Source: Salinispora pacifica CNR114 (lineage in GTDB: Bacteria; Actinomycetota; Actinomycetes; Mycobacteriales; Micromonosporaceae). Taken from it: 64,000 nt of DNA. The position numbers were made by a program, and so were the translations under genes. The stretch covers positions 1 to 64,000 of the forward strand of contig NZ_AZWO01000022.1 of assembly GCF_000514775.1 (NCBI RefSeq), in the 5' to 3' direction. Shown piece after piece: positions 26,329 through 34,380 of the stretch (the stretch's first letter is position 1; each line of letters starts with the position of its first letter). The notes beneath the pieces were generated by a model. That model was given only the letters and a program-made list of their open reading frames with translations, was not told the origin of the DNA and ran no database searches.

Positions 26329-27627
26329 CTAACCCGTCGGGCCGAGGAGAGCGTCGATCCTGCCGACCGCGTTCGCCACGCCATCCTCGGTCGCGAGGCT
26401 CCGCCCCAGCTTGGCCGCGGCGGCCCGGATGTCGGCATCGGTGGTGACCGCACGGATTGCGGTGGCCAGGCGCTGCGCAGTGAGCTTCCGCTGCGGGATG
26501 GGCGCACTGCCCGCGCCGAGCGCGAACACCTGCCGACCCCAGACGAACTGATCCAGGAGAAACGGGCAGATCACCGAGGGCTTGCCAGCGCGTAGCGCCG
26601 CCGCGGTGGTGCCGGCCCCACCGTGGTGCACGATGGCGGACATCCGCGGGAAGAGCCAGTCGTGTGGGGCCTGGGTGAGGTGCCATACGGTGTCTGACGA
26701 CTCGGTGCCCGACGGCGCGGTCGCCGCCAACCCACCCCAACCGGTGGCCACGATGCCGCGGACGCCGGCCCGGCGCAGTGCCTCGCCGACGAGGCGGGTG
26801 AGTCGGCGCGGGTCACGCCCGGCCATGCTGCCGAAGCCGACGTAGACCGGTGGGTCGCCCGCCTCGATGAAGTCGACTAGGGCGGCCGGGGGCTGCCAGC
26901 GGGCGGCGTCGTCAAGGAACCAGTAGCCGGTGAGATGCGCGTGCCCGGGCCAGTCGGCGGGACGCGGCAGGACGTGCTCGCTGATGCCGTGCAGCACCGG
27001 GATCGGTCGCCCGTCGGGGAGCCGGGTGGTCAGCGCGGCACCACGGGTCTTCGGGAGCCCGAGTGCGTCGCGGCGAAAGGTGTTCACCATGCCGTCGTAC
27101 ATTCGGTATCCGGCACCGGCCAGGCGGTAGGTCAGTCGGTTGTACCACCGGCCGAGCGGCAGTTCGGGCAGCCCGACGAGGGGGAAGTCGCCGGTCGGCA
27201 CGGCGACCGGCACCGGCAGCGCCAGGACTACCGGTACGCCGAGCCTCTCGGCGATGTGCGGACCGGCCAGCACCTTCGGGTGGTAGACGACCAGATCTGG
27301 CTCGGCCTGCCTCGCTGCTGCCCAGGCGTCGGTCAGCAACCTCCGGTTGATCGGGTTCGCCTGCCGGGCCAGCCGGATGTTGGTCCTGACCGCCCCGAGC
27401 AATCCGGTGGTGTCCTCCATCGCCGCCCGGCCGGATGCCGAATCCAGCAGCTGCAATATGTCGTCACTGAGTTCGCCGTATGCCAGACCCTGGTCGGTGA
27501 CGAACGACCGGAACCGGGCGCAGGTGGCGAGGGTGACGTCATGGCCGGCCGACTGGAGACCTTTGCCGAGGGCCACGTACGGTTGGACATCCCCTCGCGA
27601 CCCTACGGTGATCACCAGGATTCGCAT
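26329..27627 (-). CDS. GT1-family UDP-sugar-dependent glycosyltransferase (MGT/sterol-glucosyltransferase-like)
   Basis: The 432-residue protein has the GT-B fold of UGT-like enzymes. The N-terminal domain opens with MRILVITVGSRGDVQPYVAL, where the acceptor site begins. The C-terminal donor domain has YVGFGSM and HHGGAGTT (about residues 332-339), then PFLLDQFVWGRQV. Such enzymes glycosylate sterols, macrolides or other lipophilic molecules. The start lies one base after the stop of the MarR-type regulator gene, so both are one operon. The arrangement suggests inducible inactivation or modification of a small molecule; the acceptor is unknown. Confidence 0.88.
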   Translation of the reverse strand: MRILVITVGSRGDVQPYVALGKGLQSAGHDVTLATCARFRSFVTDQGLAYGELSDDILQLLDSASGRAAMEDTTGLLGAVRTNIRLARQANPINRRLLTDAWAAARQAEPDLVVYHPKVLAGPHIAERLGVPVVLALPVPVAVPTGDFPLVGLPELPLGRWYNRLTYRLAGAGYRMYDGMVNTFRRDALGLPKTRGAALTTRLPDGRPIPVLHGISEHVLPRPADWPGHAHLTGYWFLDDAARWQPPAALVDFIEAGDPPVYVGFGSMAGRDPRRLTRLVGEALRRAGVRGIVATGWGGLAATAPSGTESSDTVWHLTQAPHDWLFPRMSAIVHHGGAGTTAAALRAGKPSVICPFLLDQFVWGRQVFALGAGSAPIPQRKLTAQRLATAIRAVTTDADIRAAAAKLGRSLATEDGVANAVGRIDALLGPTG

Positions 27628-27628
27628 C

Positions 27629-28090
27629 CTAACTGTCCTTTCGCGCTTGTCGACGGAACTCCTCCATCAGGGCGGGGGTGCGCTCGACCATGAAGGTGTA
27701 GAAGTCGCGGGTATGGCGTAACCGGCTGGCCTCAGGTGCCCCCGCGTCGCCCACCAGATCGATCCCGCGCTGCATCAGATCGATGAAAGCCCGCATCTTG
27801 TCGGTCGGGTCGAGGGCACGGGCGAAGGCGTCCGGATGCATCTCGTACGCGTGCCCTCGGCCCGGGCTCGGCACCCGTCGGACCAGGCCGGACTGTTCCA
27901 GCACCCGCATGCCGGTGGATACCGAGGCCTTGGAGAGCCCCATCGCCGCACACAGCTGCGCGGTGGTCTGTTTCGGCGGGTCGCAGATGAGCAGCCAGCC
28001 CAGCAGCTTGCCGAAGGCGGGGGTGGTGCCCATCCGAGCCAGGACGACGCCGACCTCCTCGGCGTATCGCCGGCCAACCTCCGGGTCCAT
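27629..28090 (-). CDS. GbsR/MarR-type transcriptional regulator
   Basis: This 153-residue protein has a winged helix-turn-helix (TTAQLCAAMGLSKASVSTGM, about residues 42-61) followed by the wing RRVPSPGRGHAYEM and a helical dimerisation end, typical of the GbsR/MarR group. ATG at 28090 is chosen because GGGGAG lies four bases upstream; an earlier frame start has no ribosome site. It is the first gene of an operon with the glycosyltransferase. A 12-base perfect palindrome lies 27 bases upstream and is the likely operator, so it probably represses itself and the glycosyltransferase until a ligand binds. Confidence 0.86.
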   Translation of the reverse strand: MDPEVGRRYAEEVGVVLARMGTTPAFGKLLGWLLICDPPKQTTAQLCAAMGLSKASVSTGMRVLEQSGLVRRVPSPGRGHAYEMHPDAFARALDPTDKMRAFIDLMQRGIDLVGDAGAPEASRLRHTRDFYTFMVERTPALMEEFRRQARKDS

Positions 28091-28116
28091 CCGCTCCCCT
28101 TCCTGACACAAGAGTC

Positions 28117-28128
28117 TTGAACGTTCAA
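28117..28128. promoter_or_regulatory. Candidate operator of the GbsR/MarR regulator
   Basis: TTGAACGTTCAA is a perfect 12-base palindrome in an A/T-rich stretch 27 bases before the regulator start codon. Its place between the promoter region and the ribosome site fits autoregulation. Confidence 0.6.
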
Positions 28129-28317
28129 AATTTTCTAAACCTAGACACTAAACGTCGTCCAGAAACCGAGACCAGGGCGAAATACGAGAATTTCCACCAG
28201 GAACATAATCCCGATGGAGGTATTGACGACCCGCCCTGCTACATCACTGCCATAAACAGCTAAATCGCGCACTCCCAATGCTGCACCGGCAGGCATCAGC
28301 CGGTATGGTCCGGGCTT

Positions 28318-28836
28318 ATGGGACAGGAGATAATCGATCCCGTCGATATCCAGCAGGATTTCGCACGGTTCTCGCTCCGCAGCTCGCTCCTCATTCCCGC
28401 CTCGGCGCAGCAGGCATTCGAGATATTCACCGGCGCAATAACCGACTGGTGGGTCACGGAGTACACCTGGTCCGGCCCCGGCCTCCTGACCGCGCTGGGG
28501 ATGGAACCACGGGCCGGTGGGATGCTGTACGAAATCGGCCCGCACGGCTTCCGTAACGACTGGGGCCGGGTGCTGGCCTGGACCCCGCCCCGCCGACTCG
28601 TCTTCACCTGGCAGATCGGGGCAGACCGCGTTCCAGCACCCGATCCGGCCCGGGCCAGCGAGGTCGAGGCGCTCTTTCGCCCCGACCGCTCGGGGCAGAC
28701 CCGGGTAGAGGTGGAACACCGACACTTCGATCGGCACGGCCCCGCAGCGGAGGGCTACCGCCGGGCGCTGACCGCTGGCTGGTCCGAACTTCTCGCCCGC
28801 TATGCGCGTGTGGTGGCGAAGCGCGCCCTCGGCTGA
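28318..28836 (+). CDS. SRPBCC-fold (AHSA1/START-like) protein
   Basis: This 172-residue protein has the AHSA1 pattern: SLLIPASAQQAFEIFTGAITDWW near the start, then PRAGGMLYE, GRVLAWTPPRRLVFTWQ and VEVEHRHF, ending in a long helix (GWSELLARYARV). The fold makes a hydrophobic cavity for lipids or polyketides. Function cannot be assigned; relatives range from chaperone co-factors to small-molecule binders. A 284-residue frame on the other strand is its antisense shadow. Confidence 0.83.
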   Translation: MGQEIIDPVDIQQDFARFSLRSSLLIPASAQQAFEIFTGAITDWWVTEYTWSGPGLLTALGMEPRAGGMLYEIGPHGFRNDWGRVLAWTPPRRLVFTWQIGADRVPAPDPARASEVEALFRPDRSGQTRVEVEHRHFDRHGPAAEGYRRALTAGWSELLARYARVVAKRALG

Positions 28837-28945
28837 AGCACTGACTCGACCGCTTTCCCACCACCTTCTACAACACGGTGAGTAACAAGGTGGCCTACCT
28901 GCGGGTAGCGATAACCAGGGTTTTGGGCGGCTTGCCAGGCGCGCT

Positions 28946-28959
28946 ACGCTGCGCAGCGT
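28946..28959. promoter_or_regulatory. Palindrome before the binding-protein gene
   Basis: ACGCTGCGCAGCGT is a perfect 14-base palindrome lying about 12 bases before the GAGGAAGG ribosome site of the following lipoprotein gene. It could be an operator or a hairpin at the 5' end of the message. Confidence 0.35.
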
Positions 28960-28982
28960 TACTTCGCCGAGGAAGGACTGCG

Positions 28983-30317
28983 ATGCTGATCCCACGCGCC
29001 ACGCGAGCTGCCACCCTTGCCGCCTGCGCGACGCTCCTGCTCGCCAGCAGCGCCTGCGGGAACGACGAGACCAACGAGGCCACCACTACCTCGGTACGTC
29101 TCTACGGCACCGACAGCACCATGCTCAATTCGTTCCCCGCCGAGTTGGGAGACCGGGCCAACCTGGTTGACGGGATGAAGGGGACCACACCGCTGACGCC
29201 GCTGCCGGAAGAATTCAAGGACCGGTTGCTGTCGATCGAACCCGACCTGACCAGCTTCATCTATGCGGCGGAGGCCTACGACGCGGTACTGATCAGTGCA
29301 CTCGCCGCGCAGCTCGCCGGCACTACCGATCCGGCGGCTTTCGCCGCACAGATCGTCGGAGTCACCAACGGCGGCCAGCGGTGTGAGACCGCCGTGGACT
29401 GCCTCGCGCTGGCCCGGGACGGGCAGGACATCGAGTACCGTGGCATCTCGCTCAGCCGAGGTGGGTTCACTGCCGCCGGCGAGCCCTCGACCGCCAGCTA
29501 CGCCACCCTGCACTTCGACGGGACGCAGATCAACGACGCCAAGACGGAGTTCGTCGGTGCGGGGTTCGAGTCCAGCGCGAGCAGCACACCGCCACCGGAG
29601 ACCGGGGCGGCCGACGAAGACGCGGAAGGCCCGCTGGTGCTGGGGGGCCTGCTACCGCAGACCGGTGCCCTCGTGCTGTCCCACCCGCCCCTCGCCGCCG
29701 GCGCCGCCCTCGCGATCCAGGAGATCAACGCCGCGGGTGGCGTCCTTGGCTCCCCAGTAACCTGGATCGACGGCGATGACGGGACTGATCCGGTGGTGGC
29801 CAAGGCGACCGTGGCGAGCCATGCCGCCGCCGGCGTTCACGTCATCATCGGCGCCGGCGCATCGGGCGTCTCGCGGGCGGTGTTGCCCGACGTGGTGCAG
29901 GCCGGGATGGTGCTGTTCTCCCCGTCGAACACCGAAGCGAGCCTCACCGATCTGGACGACGAGGACCGCTATTTCCGGACCGCTCCGTCCGACAACCTGC
30001 AGGGCCGGGCACTGGCTGACGTCATCCTGCGGGACGGCCCGCAGCAGGTCGCCATCGTGGCCCGTCAGGACTCCTACGGCGAGGGACTACAGGAGATCGT
30101 CCGGTCCGAGCTGGAACAGGCAGGCATCGACGCGGGCCGAATCACGCTGAACACCTATCAGCCGCCGGAGGGGGCCGAGGCGGCAACGGTGGATTTCACG
30201 TCCGTGGTCCGCGAGATCAAGGAAACTGGGTCCGACGCTGTCGTGATCATCGGATTCAACGAGTCGGCCGGGCTGATCCGGGCTCTCGCCGACGCCGGGG
30301 TGTCGCTGCGCCGCTGA
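28983..30317 (+). CDS. Lipoprotein with a periplasmic-binding-protein fold in swapped (circularly permuted) order
   Basis: A 444-residue lipoprotein with signal peptide and lipobox LASSAC (lipid Cys25). Residues 38-194 look like the C-terminal half of a type I branched-chain-amino-acid-type binding protein (RLYGTDSTMLNSFP, SFIYAAEAYDAVLISALAA, ending DGTQINDAKTEFVGAG). Residues 195-215 are a Ser/Pro/Glu linker. Residues 216-444 look like the N-terminal half (LVLGGLLPQTGAL, AIQEINAAGGVLG, FRTAPSDNLQG, ending IIGFNESAGLIRALADAGV and a stop). In relatives this last segment is followed by the YGTDS segment, which here is at the front. No permease or ATPase genes lie beside it. The start was set at ATG 28983 behind GAGGAAGG. 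Confidence 0.85.
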   Translation: MLIPRATRAATLAACATLLLASSACGNDETNEATTTSVRLYGTDSTMLNSFPAELGDRANLVDGMKGTTPLTPLPEEFKDRLLSIEPDLTSFIYAAEAYDAVLISALAAQLAGTTDPAAFAAQIVGVTNGGQRCETAVDCLALARDGQDIEYRGISLSRGGFTAAGEPSTASYATLHFDGTQINDAKTEFVGAGFESSASSTPPPETGAADEDAEGPLVLGGLLPQTGALVLSHPPLAAGAALAIQEINAAGGVLGSPVTWIDGDDGTDPVVAKATVASHAAAGVHVIIGAGASGVSRAVLPDVVQAGMVLFSPSNTEASLTDLDDEDRYFRTAPSDNLQGRALADVILRDGPQQVAIVARQDSYGEGLQEIVRSELEQAGIDAGRITLNTYQPPEGAEAATVDFTSVVREIKETGSDAVVIIGFNESAGLIRALADAGVSLRR

Positions 30318-30333
30318 GCCGCAGTCGGGCGCT

Positions 30334-30370
30334 GGGCGGGGCCGCACCGAAGCACGGTGCGGCCCCGCCC
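30334..30370 (+). terminator. Hairpin terminator after the binding-protein gene
   Basis: A perfect 16-base GC-rich stem (30334-30349 with 30355-30370) closes a five-base loop AAGCA, 16 bases after the stop codon. There is no T-tract, as is common in high-GC actinomycetes. Confidence 0.8.
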
Positions 30371-30372
30371 CT

Positions 30373-30475
30373 GCCAGCTACGTGCCCCGCCCGGCCGGCC
30401 ACGTGCCTCCGGCCGGCTACATGCCCCGCCCGGCCTCCGTGTCCCGCCCAGCCGGCCACGTGCCCGCACCGCGCC
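30373..30475. repeat. Degenerate intergenic tandem repeat
   Basis: About five imperfect copies of an 18-21-base GC-rich unit of the form CCGGCCACGTGCCCCGCC lie between the binding-protein terminator and the convergent enoyl-CoA hydratase stop. The short frames through it translate to PAGHVP-like repeats but have no start or family, so a coding role is unlikely. Confidence 0.55.
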
Positions 30476-30492
30476 GACAGCAGCACCTGGAG

Positions 30493-31236
30493 CTACGGCC
30501 GGCGCCGACGCTCGAGAAAGTCGGTCATCCGGCGGTGCTTTTCCTCGTCCGCAAAGAGCACTGCCTGACTGACCAGATCCACGTGTGGGTGCGCGGCGGC
30601 CGGAGCGTCCACGGCCAGCTTGGTCAGCCGTAACGCGAGCGCGGAGCCCTTCGCCACCTCGTCGAGCAGGGTGTGCGCCGCCGGCAGCAGCTCGGCCGGC
30701 TCGGCGACCACCTGGTTGACCAGACCGATCCGCAGGGCCTCCGCGGCATCCACCCGCCGGCCGGTGAAGAGCAGCTCCTTCGCCCGCGCCTCGCCGACCA
30801 GCGCCGGCAACCGGTGCGTCGCCCCCGCCCCGGCCAGGATGCCGAGCCGCACCTCGGGCTGTCCGAAGACGGCCCGCGAGGTGCACACCCGTAGGTCGCC
30901 GGCGTACGCCAGCTCGGCGCCACCGCCCAGGGCCGGCCCGTCGACAGCTACCACGGTCGGCATCGGCAGCGCCCTGATCCGGGCGAAGACCGCCGAGTTG
31001 ATCGCGGCGAGGGCATCCAGCCGGTCGCGCTCGCGGAGCTGTCCGATGTCGGCGCCCCCGGCGAATATGCCCTCGGCACCTCCGGTGAGCAGCAGCAGCC
31101 GCGGCCGAGCCTCCAGCTCGGCGCAGAGTTCGTGGAGCGCGTGGACAAGGTCAACGTCGATGGCGTTGCGCTTCTCTGGGCGGTCCAGCACCGCCACCAC
31201 CCGGTCGGCGTGTTCGTCGATCCGCAGGCCCGTCAC
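30493..31236 (-). CDS. Enoyl-CoA hydratase/isomerase family protein
   Basis: The 247-residue crotonase-fold protein shows VVAVLDRPEKRNAID near the start, the oxyanion-hole segments FAGGADIGQL and GPALGGGAELAYAGD, and the FGQPEVRLGIL segment carrying the acidic active-site position. It hydrates enoyl-CoA or carries out a related crotonase reaction in fatty-acid oxidation. GTG at 31236 is chosen since it overlaps the upstream stop (GTGA) and has GGAG seven bases ahead. It forms a translationally coupled pair with the 3-hydroxyacyl-CoA dehydrogenase, giving two consecutive beta-oxidation steps. Confidence 0.88.
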   Translation of the reverse strand: MTGLRIDEHADRVVAVLDRPEKRNAIDVDLVHALHELCAELEARPRLLLLTGGAEGIFAGGADIGQLRERDRLDALAAINSAVFARIRALPMPTVVAVDGPALGGGAELAYAGDLRVCTSRAVFGQPEVRLGILAGAGATHRLPALVGEARAKELLFTGRRVDAAEALRIGLVNQVVAEPAELLPAAHTLLDEVAKGSALALRLTKLAVDAPAAAHPHVDLVSQAVLFADEEKHRRMTDFLERRRRP

Positions 31237-32090
31237 GCCTTCACTCCGTTCTCCCACCGGTAGAAGCCCTGGCCGGACTTCTTGCCGAGGTGTCCGGCGG
31301 CAACCATCTCGACCAACAGCGGCGGCGGCGCGAACCGCTCCCCGTACGCGGCCGCCAGGGTGCGGGCGATGTCGAGCCGCACGTCCAGCCCAACCAGGTC
31401 GGTGAGCTCCAGTGGCCCCACCGGATGCCGGTAGCCGAGCACCATCGCCTTGTCGATGTCCGCTGGTTCCGCCACCTTGTCGGCGACCATTCGAATCGCC
31501 TCCAGACCGAGCGTCACGCCCAGCCGGGAGGTGGCGAAGCCGGGCAGGTCACGTACGACGACGGGATCCTTACCCAGCCGAGCTGCGAGTGCGACCGCCG
31601 CGTCCGTGCTCTGCGGCGTGGTCCCCGGGCCGACGACGACCTCGAGCAGCGTCATCGCCCACACCGGGTTGAAGAAGTGCAGGCCAAGGAAGCGGTCCGG
31701 GCGGGTCAGCCCCTCGGCCAGCTCGGCGATCGAGATGCTGGAGGTGTTGCTGGCCAACAGCGCGGGGCGCAGGTGCTCGGCGTCGCGCAGCACTGAGCGC
31801 TTCAGATCGGCCCGCTCCGGGACGGCCTCGACCACGACCTCCGGGCCGGCGCTGACCTCAGTGAGGGCTCCCCGAACAGTCACCCGGGACCGGTTGGCGT
31901 CGGCCTGCGCAACCGTTAACCGGCCGCGGCCAACGGCCCGGTCCCACAGCTCGCCGAGGCGCGCCACGGCGGCCTCACCCCGGGCCGGATCGACCTCGAC
32001 CAGGTCCACGTCGTAGCCGGCACCGGCGGCCACGTACGCGATCCCGAGACCCATCGTGCCGGCTCCGATCACGACCCAACGGTCACCCAT
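31233..32090 (-). CDS. 3-hydroxyacyl-CoA dehydrogenase family protein
   Basis: This 285-residue enzyme has the NAD-binding GAGTMG at 9-14 and VDLVEVDP (acidic end of beta 2). LLASNTSSISI and LGLHFFNPV (His is catalytic) follow, and the helical C-terminal domain carries GHLGKKSGQGFY. It oxidises 3-hydroxyacyl-CoA to 3-oxoacyl-CoA. GGAGGAGG lies upstream of the ATG at 32090. It is the first gene of a two-gene operon with the enoyl-CoA hydratase. Confidence 0.92.
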   Translation of the reverse strand: MGDRWVVIGAGTMGLGIAYVAAGAGYDVDLVEVDPARGEAAVARLGELWDRAVGRGRLTVAQADANRSRVTVRGALTEVSAGPEVVVEAVPERADLKRSVLRDAEHLRPALLASNTSSISIAELAEGLTRPDRFLGLHFFNPVWAMTLLEVVVGPGTTPQSTDAAVALAARLGKDPVVVRDLPGFATSRLGVTLGLEAIRMVADKVAEPADIDKAMVLGYRHPVGPLELTDLVGLDVRLDIARTLAAAYGERFAPPPLLVEMVAAGHLGKKSGQGFYRWENGVKA

Positions 32091-32314
32091 GGCGCCTCCT
32101 CCCTCCGGCGGCGACTCGGGGATCACCCGTGTTGTCCCGCCTACCCGTGTCGCTCGTCCCCGCGACCCTATTGGTTGGAAGGCACCGCGCGGCAGCCCGG
32201 CACCGGGCGGAAGGAGGCTTCCGGATGTGTCGTGCCGCGCCAGCCCCGCGGTGCACGGCACGCCGTTCCGGCTCACTGCCCGGTCAACCGGCTGCGGAGC
32301 CGTATCCTGGCGGC

Positions 32315-32695
32315 GTGACCACGCTGGAGCGACTCGCGACCGAGAAGTACATCTTGCTCACGACCTTCCGCAAGGATGGCCGTGCGGTACCGACCCCGGT
32401 TTGGGCGGTCCGCGACGGCGATGCGCTCGTAGTATGGACCGTTGCCAGCTCCGGCAAGGTGAAGCGGATCCGGCGCAGCGGCGATGTGACCATCGCCCCC
32501 TGCGATGTCCGCGGGCGACCGCACGGTCCGACAGTGCCCGGCTACGCCGCGCTCGCCGACTCGGCGGGCACCCGGCGGGTCCGGGGCCTGATCAAAGAGA
32601 AGTACCGGGTGCTCGGCCGGCTGACCCTGCTGGGGAGCCGGTTGCGCCGGGGCGAGCAGGGCACGATCGGAATCCGGGTCACGCTCAAGGACTGA
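32315..32695 (+). CDS. PPOX-class F420-dependent (split-barrel) oxidoreductase
   Basis: This small 126-residue split-beta-barrel protein starts LATEKYILLTTFRKDGRAVPTPVW, the usual F420-binding PPOX-class pattern, and has SGKVKRIRRSGDVTIAPCD. Family members reduce or oxidise small molecules with coenzyme F420. GTG at 32315 is chosen because homology begins there and 60 upstream residues are not family-like. No ribosome site is seen, so the message may be leaderless. The substrate is unknown. Confidence 0.85.
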   Translation: MTTLERLATEKYILLTTFRKDGRAVPTPVWAVRDGDALVVWTVASSGKVKRIRRSGDVTIAPCDVRGRPHGPTVPGYAALADSAGTRRVRGLIKEKYRVLGRLTLLGSRLRRGEQGTIGIRVTLKD

Positions 32696-32721
32696 TCCGC
32701 GCCCGCGGAGACTCCCGGGGA

Positions 32722-32755
32722 CCAGTCGCGTCCGCCCGCCAGTCGCGTCCGCCCG
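32722..32755. repeat. Tandem duplication of 17 bases
   Basis: CCAGTCGCGTCCGCCCG occurs twice in direct succession (32722-32738 and 32739-32755) just after the PPOX gene. It is non-coding and probably arose by slippage. Confidence 0.7.
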
Positions 32756-32800
32756 CGGAGCCCTTCCGAGGGCTGAGCCGCGTTCACCCACAGAAATGCC

Positions 32801-32833
32801 GTAGGGCGGTAGACAGATCGTCCACCGCCCTAC
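32801..32833. terminator. Bidirectional terminator between the PPOX gene and bldC
   Basis: GTAGGGCGGT (32801-32810) pairs with ACCGCCCTAC (32824-32833), with three further pairs (GAC/GTC) inside the loop. It lies between two convergent genes and can serve both. Confidence 0.65.
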
Positions 32834-32860
32834 CCACATTGTCCGTTGGTTCTCACCAGG

Positions 32861-33070
32861 TCAGTCCCCCTGACGCTGCTGCGGGATCTGCCCCTGCAGC
32901 AGCGCTCTGACCTCCGACTCCCGGTACCTGCGGTGCCCGCCAAGAGTCCGAATCGCACTCAGCTTGCCGGCCTTGGCCCAACGGGTCACCGTCTTCGGGT
33001 CGACACGGAACATCGACGCCACCTCGGCCGGCGTGAGCAGCGGCTCCGGTTCGTGCGTTCGCGATGCCAT
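32861..33070 (-). CDS. bldC: BldC, MerR-like developmental regulator
   Basis: The 69-residue protein is one compact winged helix-turn-helix: LLTPAEVASMFRVDPKTVTRWAKAGKLSAIRTLGGHRRYRESEV. It matches actinomycete BldC over nearly its whole length. BldC binds DNA head-to-tail and delays entry into development in Streptomyces. GGAGGAG lies upstream of the ATG. It is monocistronic here. Salinispora and Micromonospora sporulate too, so a similar role is plausible. Confidence 0.93.
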   Translation of the reverse strand: MASRTHEPEPLLTPAEVASMFRVDPKTVTRWAKAGKLSAIRTLGGHRRYRESEVRALLQGQIPQQRQGD

Positions 33071-33322
33071 GGGTCACTCCTCCACGTGTATAGACACCGG
33101 CCGGGGTCCCGCCGGCCGACGCGTCTCCCATGGTCCGGCTAGTCCCCGATGTCCGACATGGGCCGAACGGCCGAACGTACCTAGACGGACGGATGAACCA
33201 TGCCCGAATTATTCCCCTTTAATGTGACAGAAGCCACCTTATCTAGCTTCATGATCACGGTTCGTGGCGAATCAAGTGCGAAAGGTTCCCAGATTGGCGA
33301 AGTGAAATCCACCGATTTGGCG
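33071..33322. other. Intergenic region upstream of bldC
   Basis: These 252 bases hold the probable bldC promoter and the 3' flank of the following minus-strand gene. The section 33190-33300 is A/T-rich relative to the window. I saw no gene in it. Confidence 0.4.
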
Positions 33323-34162
33323 TCAGTTGCACCGCTCAAGCAACTGCACCGCACGCCACCGTGCAACCAGCTTGTCGTAGGCCGCTGACGCCTCCTCCGC
33401 CTCACCCCGAGACAGCCCGGCCAGGCCAGCGGCGACCAGCTCCGGCGAGTCGTCCGCCGCGAGGGTCTCGTCGGAGAGCAGCGACACCAGCCCGCCGTAG
33501 TCCAGTTCCACCACCGACCGTGGATGGAACTCCTCCAGCCAGCGCGCGGCCTCCTCCACCGCCTCGGTGATCGGCGCGGCACCGACCGACTTCCGCAACA
33601 CGGCAAGGGCCCGCGACGAGCGCCGGCGGGCCTTGGAAATCTCCGTCCGGTACCGCAGTGCCCGCCGGCCGGGCTCGGTGACCTGGTGCCGCTCCACCGG
33701 CTCGAAGAGGACAAACCACCGCAGCGGCACGCCCCAGGTGGCGATCTGCTCATGCACCCGGGGAACGCCGTGTTCCAGTACGCGCGCCCCGCTACGCCAG
33801 TCGTCAACCACCGCCCTGGCCTTCCCGGCGAGCACCGGCGGCACAAAGGCGTCCGCCAACACCGGGGGTACGCCATCGCGCGCGTTCAGTGCCGCCTCGG
33901 CGACCCGGATGCGCAGGTTCCACGGGCAGACCAGCAGGGTGTCGTCCGCCTCCAGGACGTACGCCTCGTCCGGCAGATTCGGCAGCCGCGTCCAACCCGC
34001 GCCGAGCGCCTCGATCACCATCGTGAGCTGCCGGCCGGGCCCCTCCACCGGGGCGACAGCCCGGCCCTGCTCGACGTAACGCCGCCAGTATTCCTGGCGG
34101 TCTCGGTCGAAGGCAGTCAACGGTTCGTACACGCGCAGGTATGCGGCGAAGAGCGAGGGCAC
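33323..34162 (-). CDS. Conserved actinobacterial hypothetical protein
   Basis: A 279-residue soluble protein of unknown function, starting VPSLFAAYLRVYEPLTAFDRDRQ with recurrent Arg/Glu/Trp helices. No catalytic motif, membrane segment or signal was recognised. The GTG at 34162 follows GGGAGGA and opens the conserved segment; the longer frame to 34363 adds 67 unlikely residues. It is divergent from the valine-type dehydrogenase gene. I recall similar proteins in other actinomycetes but cannot name a role. Confidence 0.75.
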   Translation of the reverse strand: MPSLFAAYLRVYEPLTAFDRDRQEYWRRYVEQGRAVAPVEGPGRQLTMVIEALGAGWTRLPNLPDEAYVLEADDTLLVCPWNLRIRVAEAALNARDGVPPVLADAFVPPVLAGKARAVVDDWRSGARVLEHGVPRVHEQIATWGVPLRWFVLFEPVERHQVTEPGRRALRYRTEISKARRRSSRALAVLRKSVGAAPITEAVEEAARWLEEFHPRSVVELDYGGLVSLLSDETLAADDSPELVAAGLAGLSRGEAEEASAAYDKLVARWRAVQLLERCN

Positions 34163-34380
34163 GGCGCGATCCTCCCACGAGTCAGATGCGAATCCCTGGT
34201 GGCACGGTTTCGCGTGCGCTCCGGAGAGTCGCCGAGCGGCTGATCCCGCCGTACGAACGCACACGCTGGTGACGACGGAGACGATGTCGGCCGATACTAG
34301 GCTCAGCGGAACCGGCAGCATCCCGCCGGCGTCCGCAGGTCCGCGGCCCACAAGGCCGCACACCCCACCAGGAGTGAGTC

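Noticed and set aside
28141..28995. A 284-codon minus-strand frame covering the SRPBCC gene
   Set aside because: The plus strand has a clear AHSA1-type protein; the minus frame has no start context or family features.
32129..32314. N-terminal extension of the PPOX-class gene
   Set aside because: The 62 extra residues are Arg/Pro/Gly-rich and not family-like; the conserved start is GTG at 32315.
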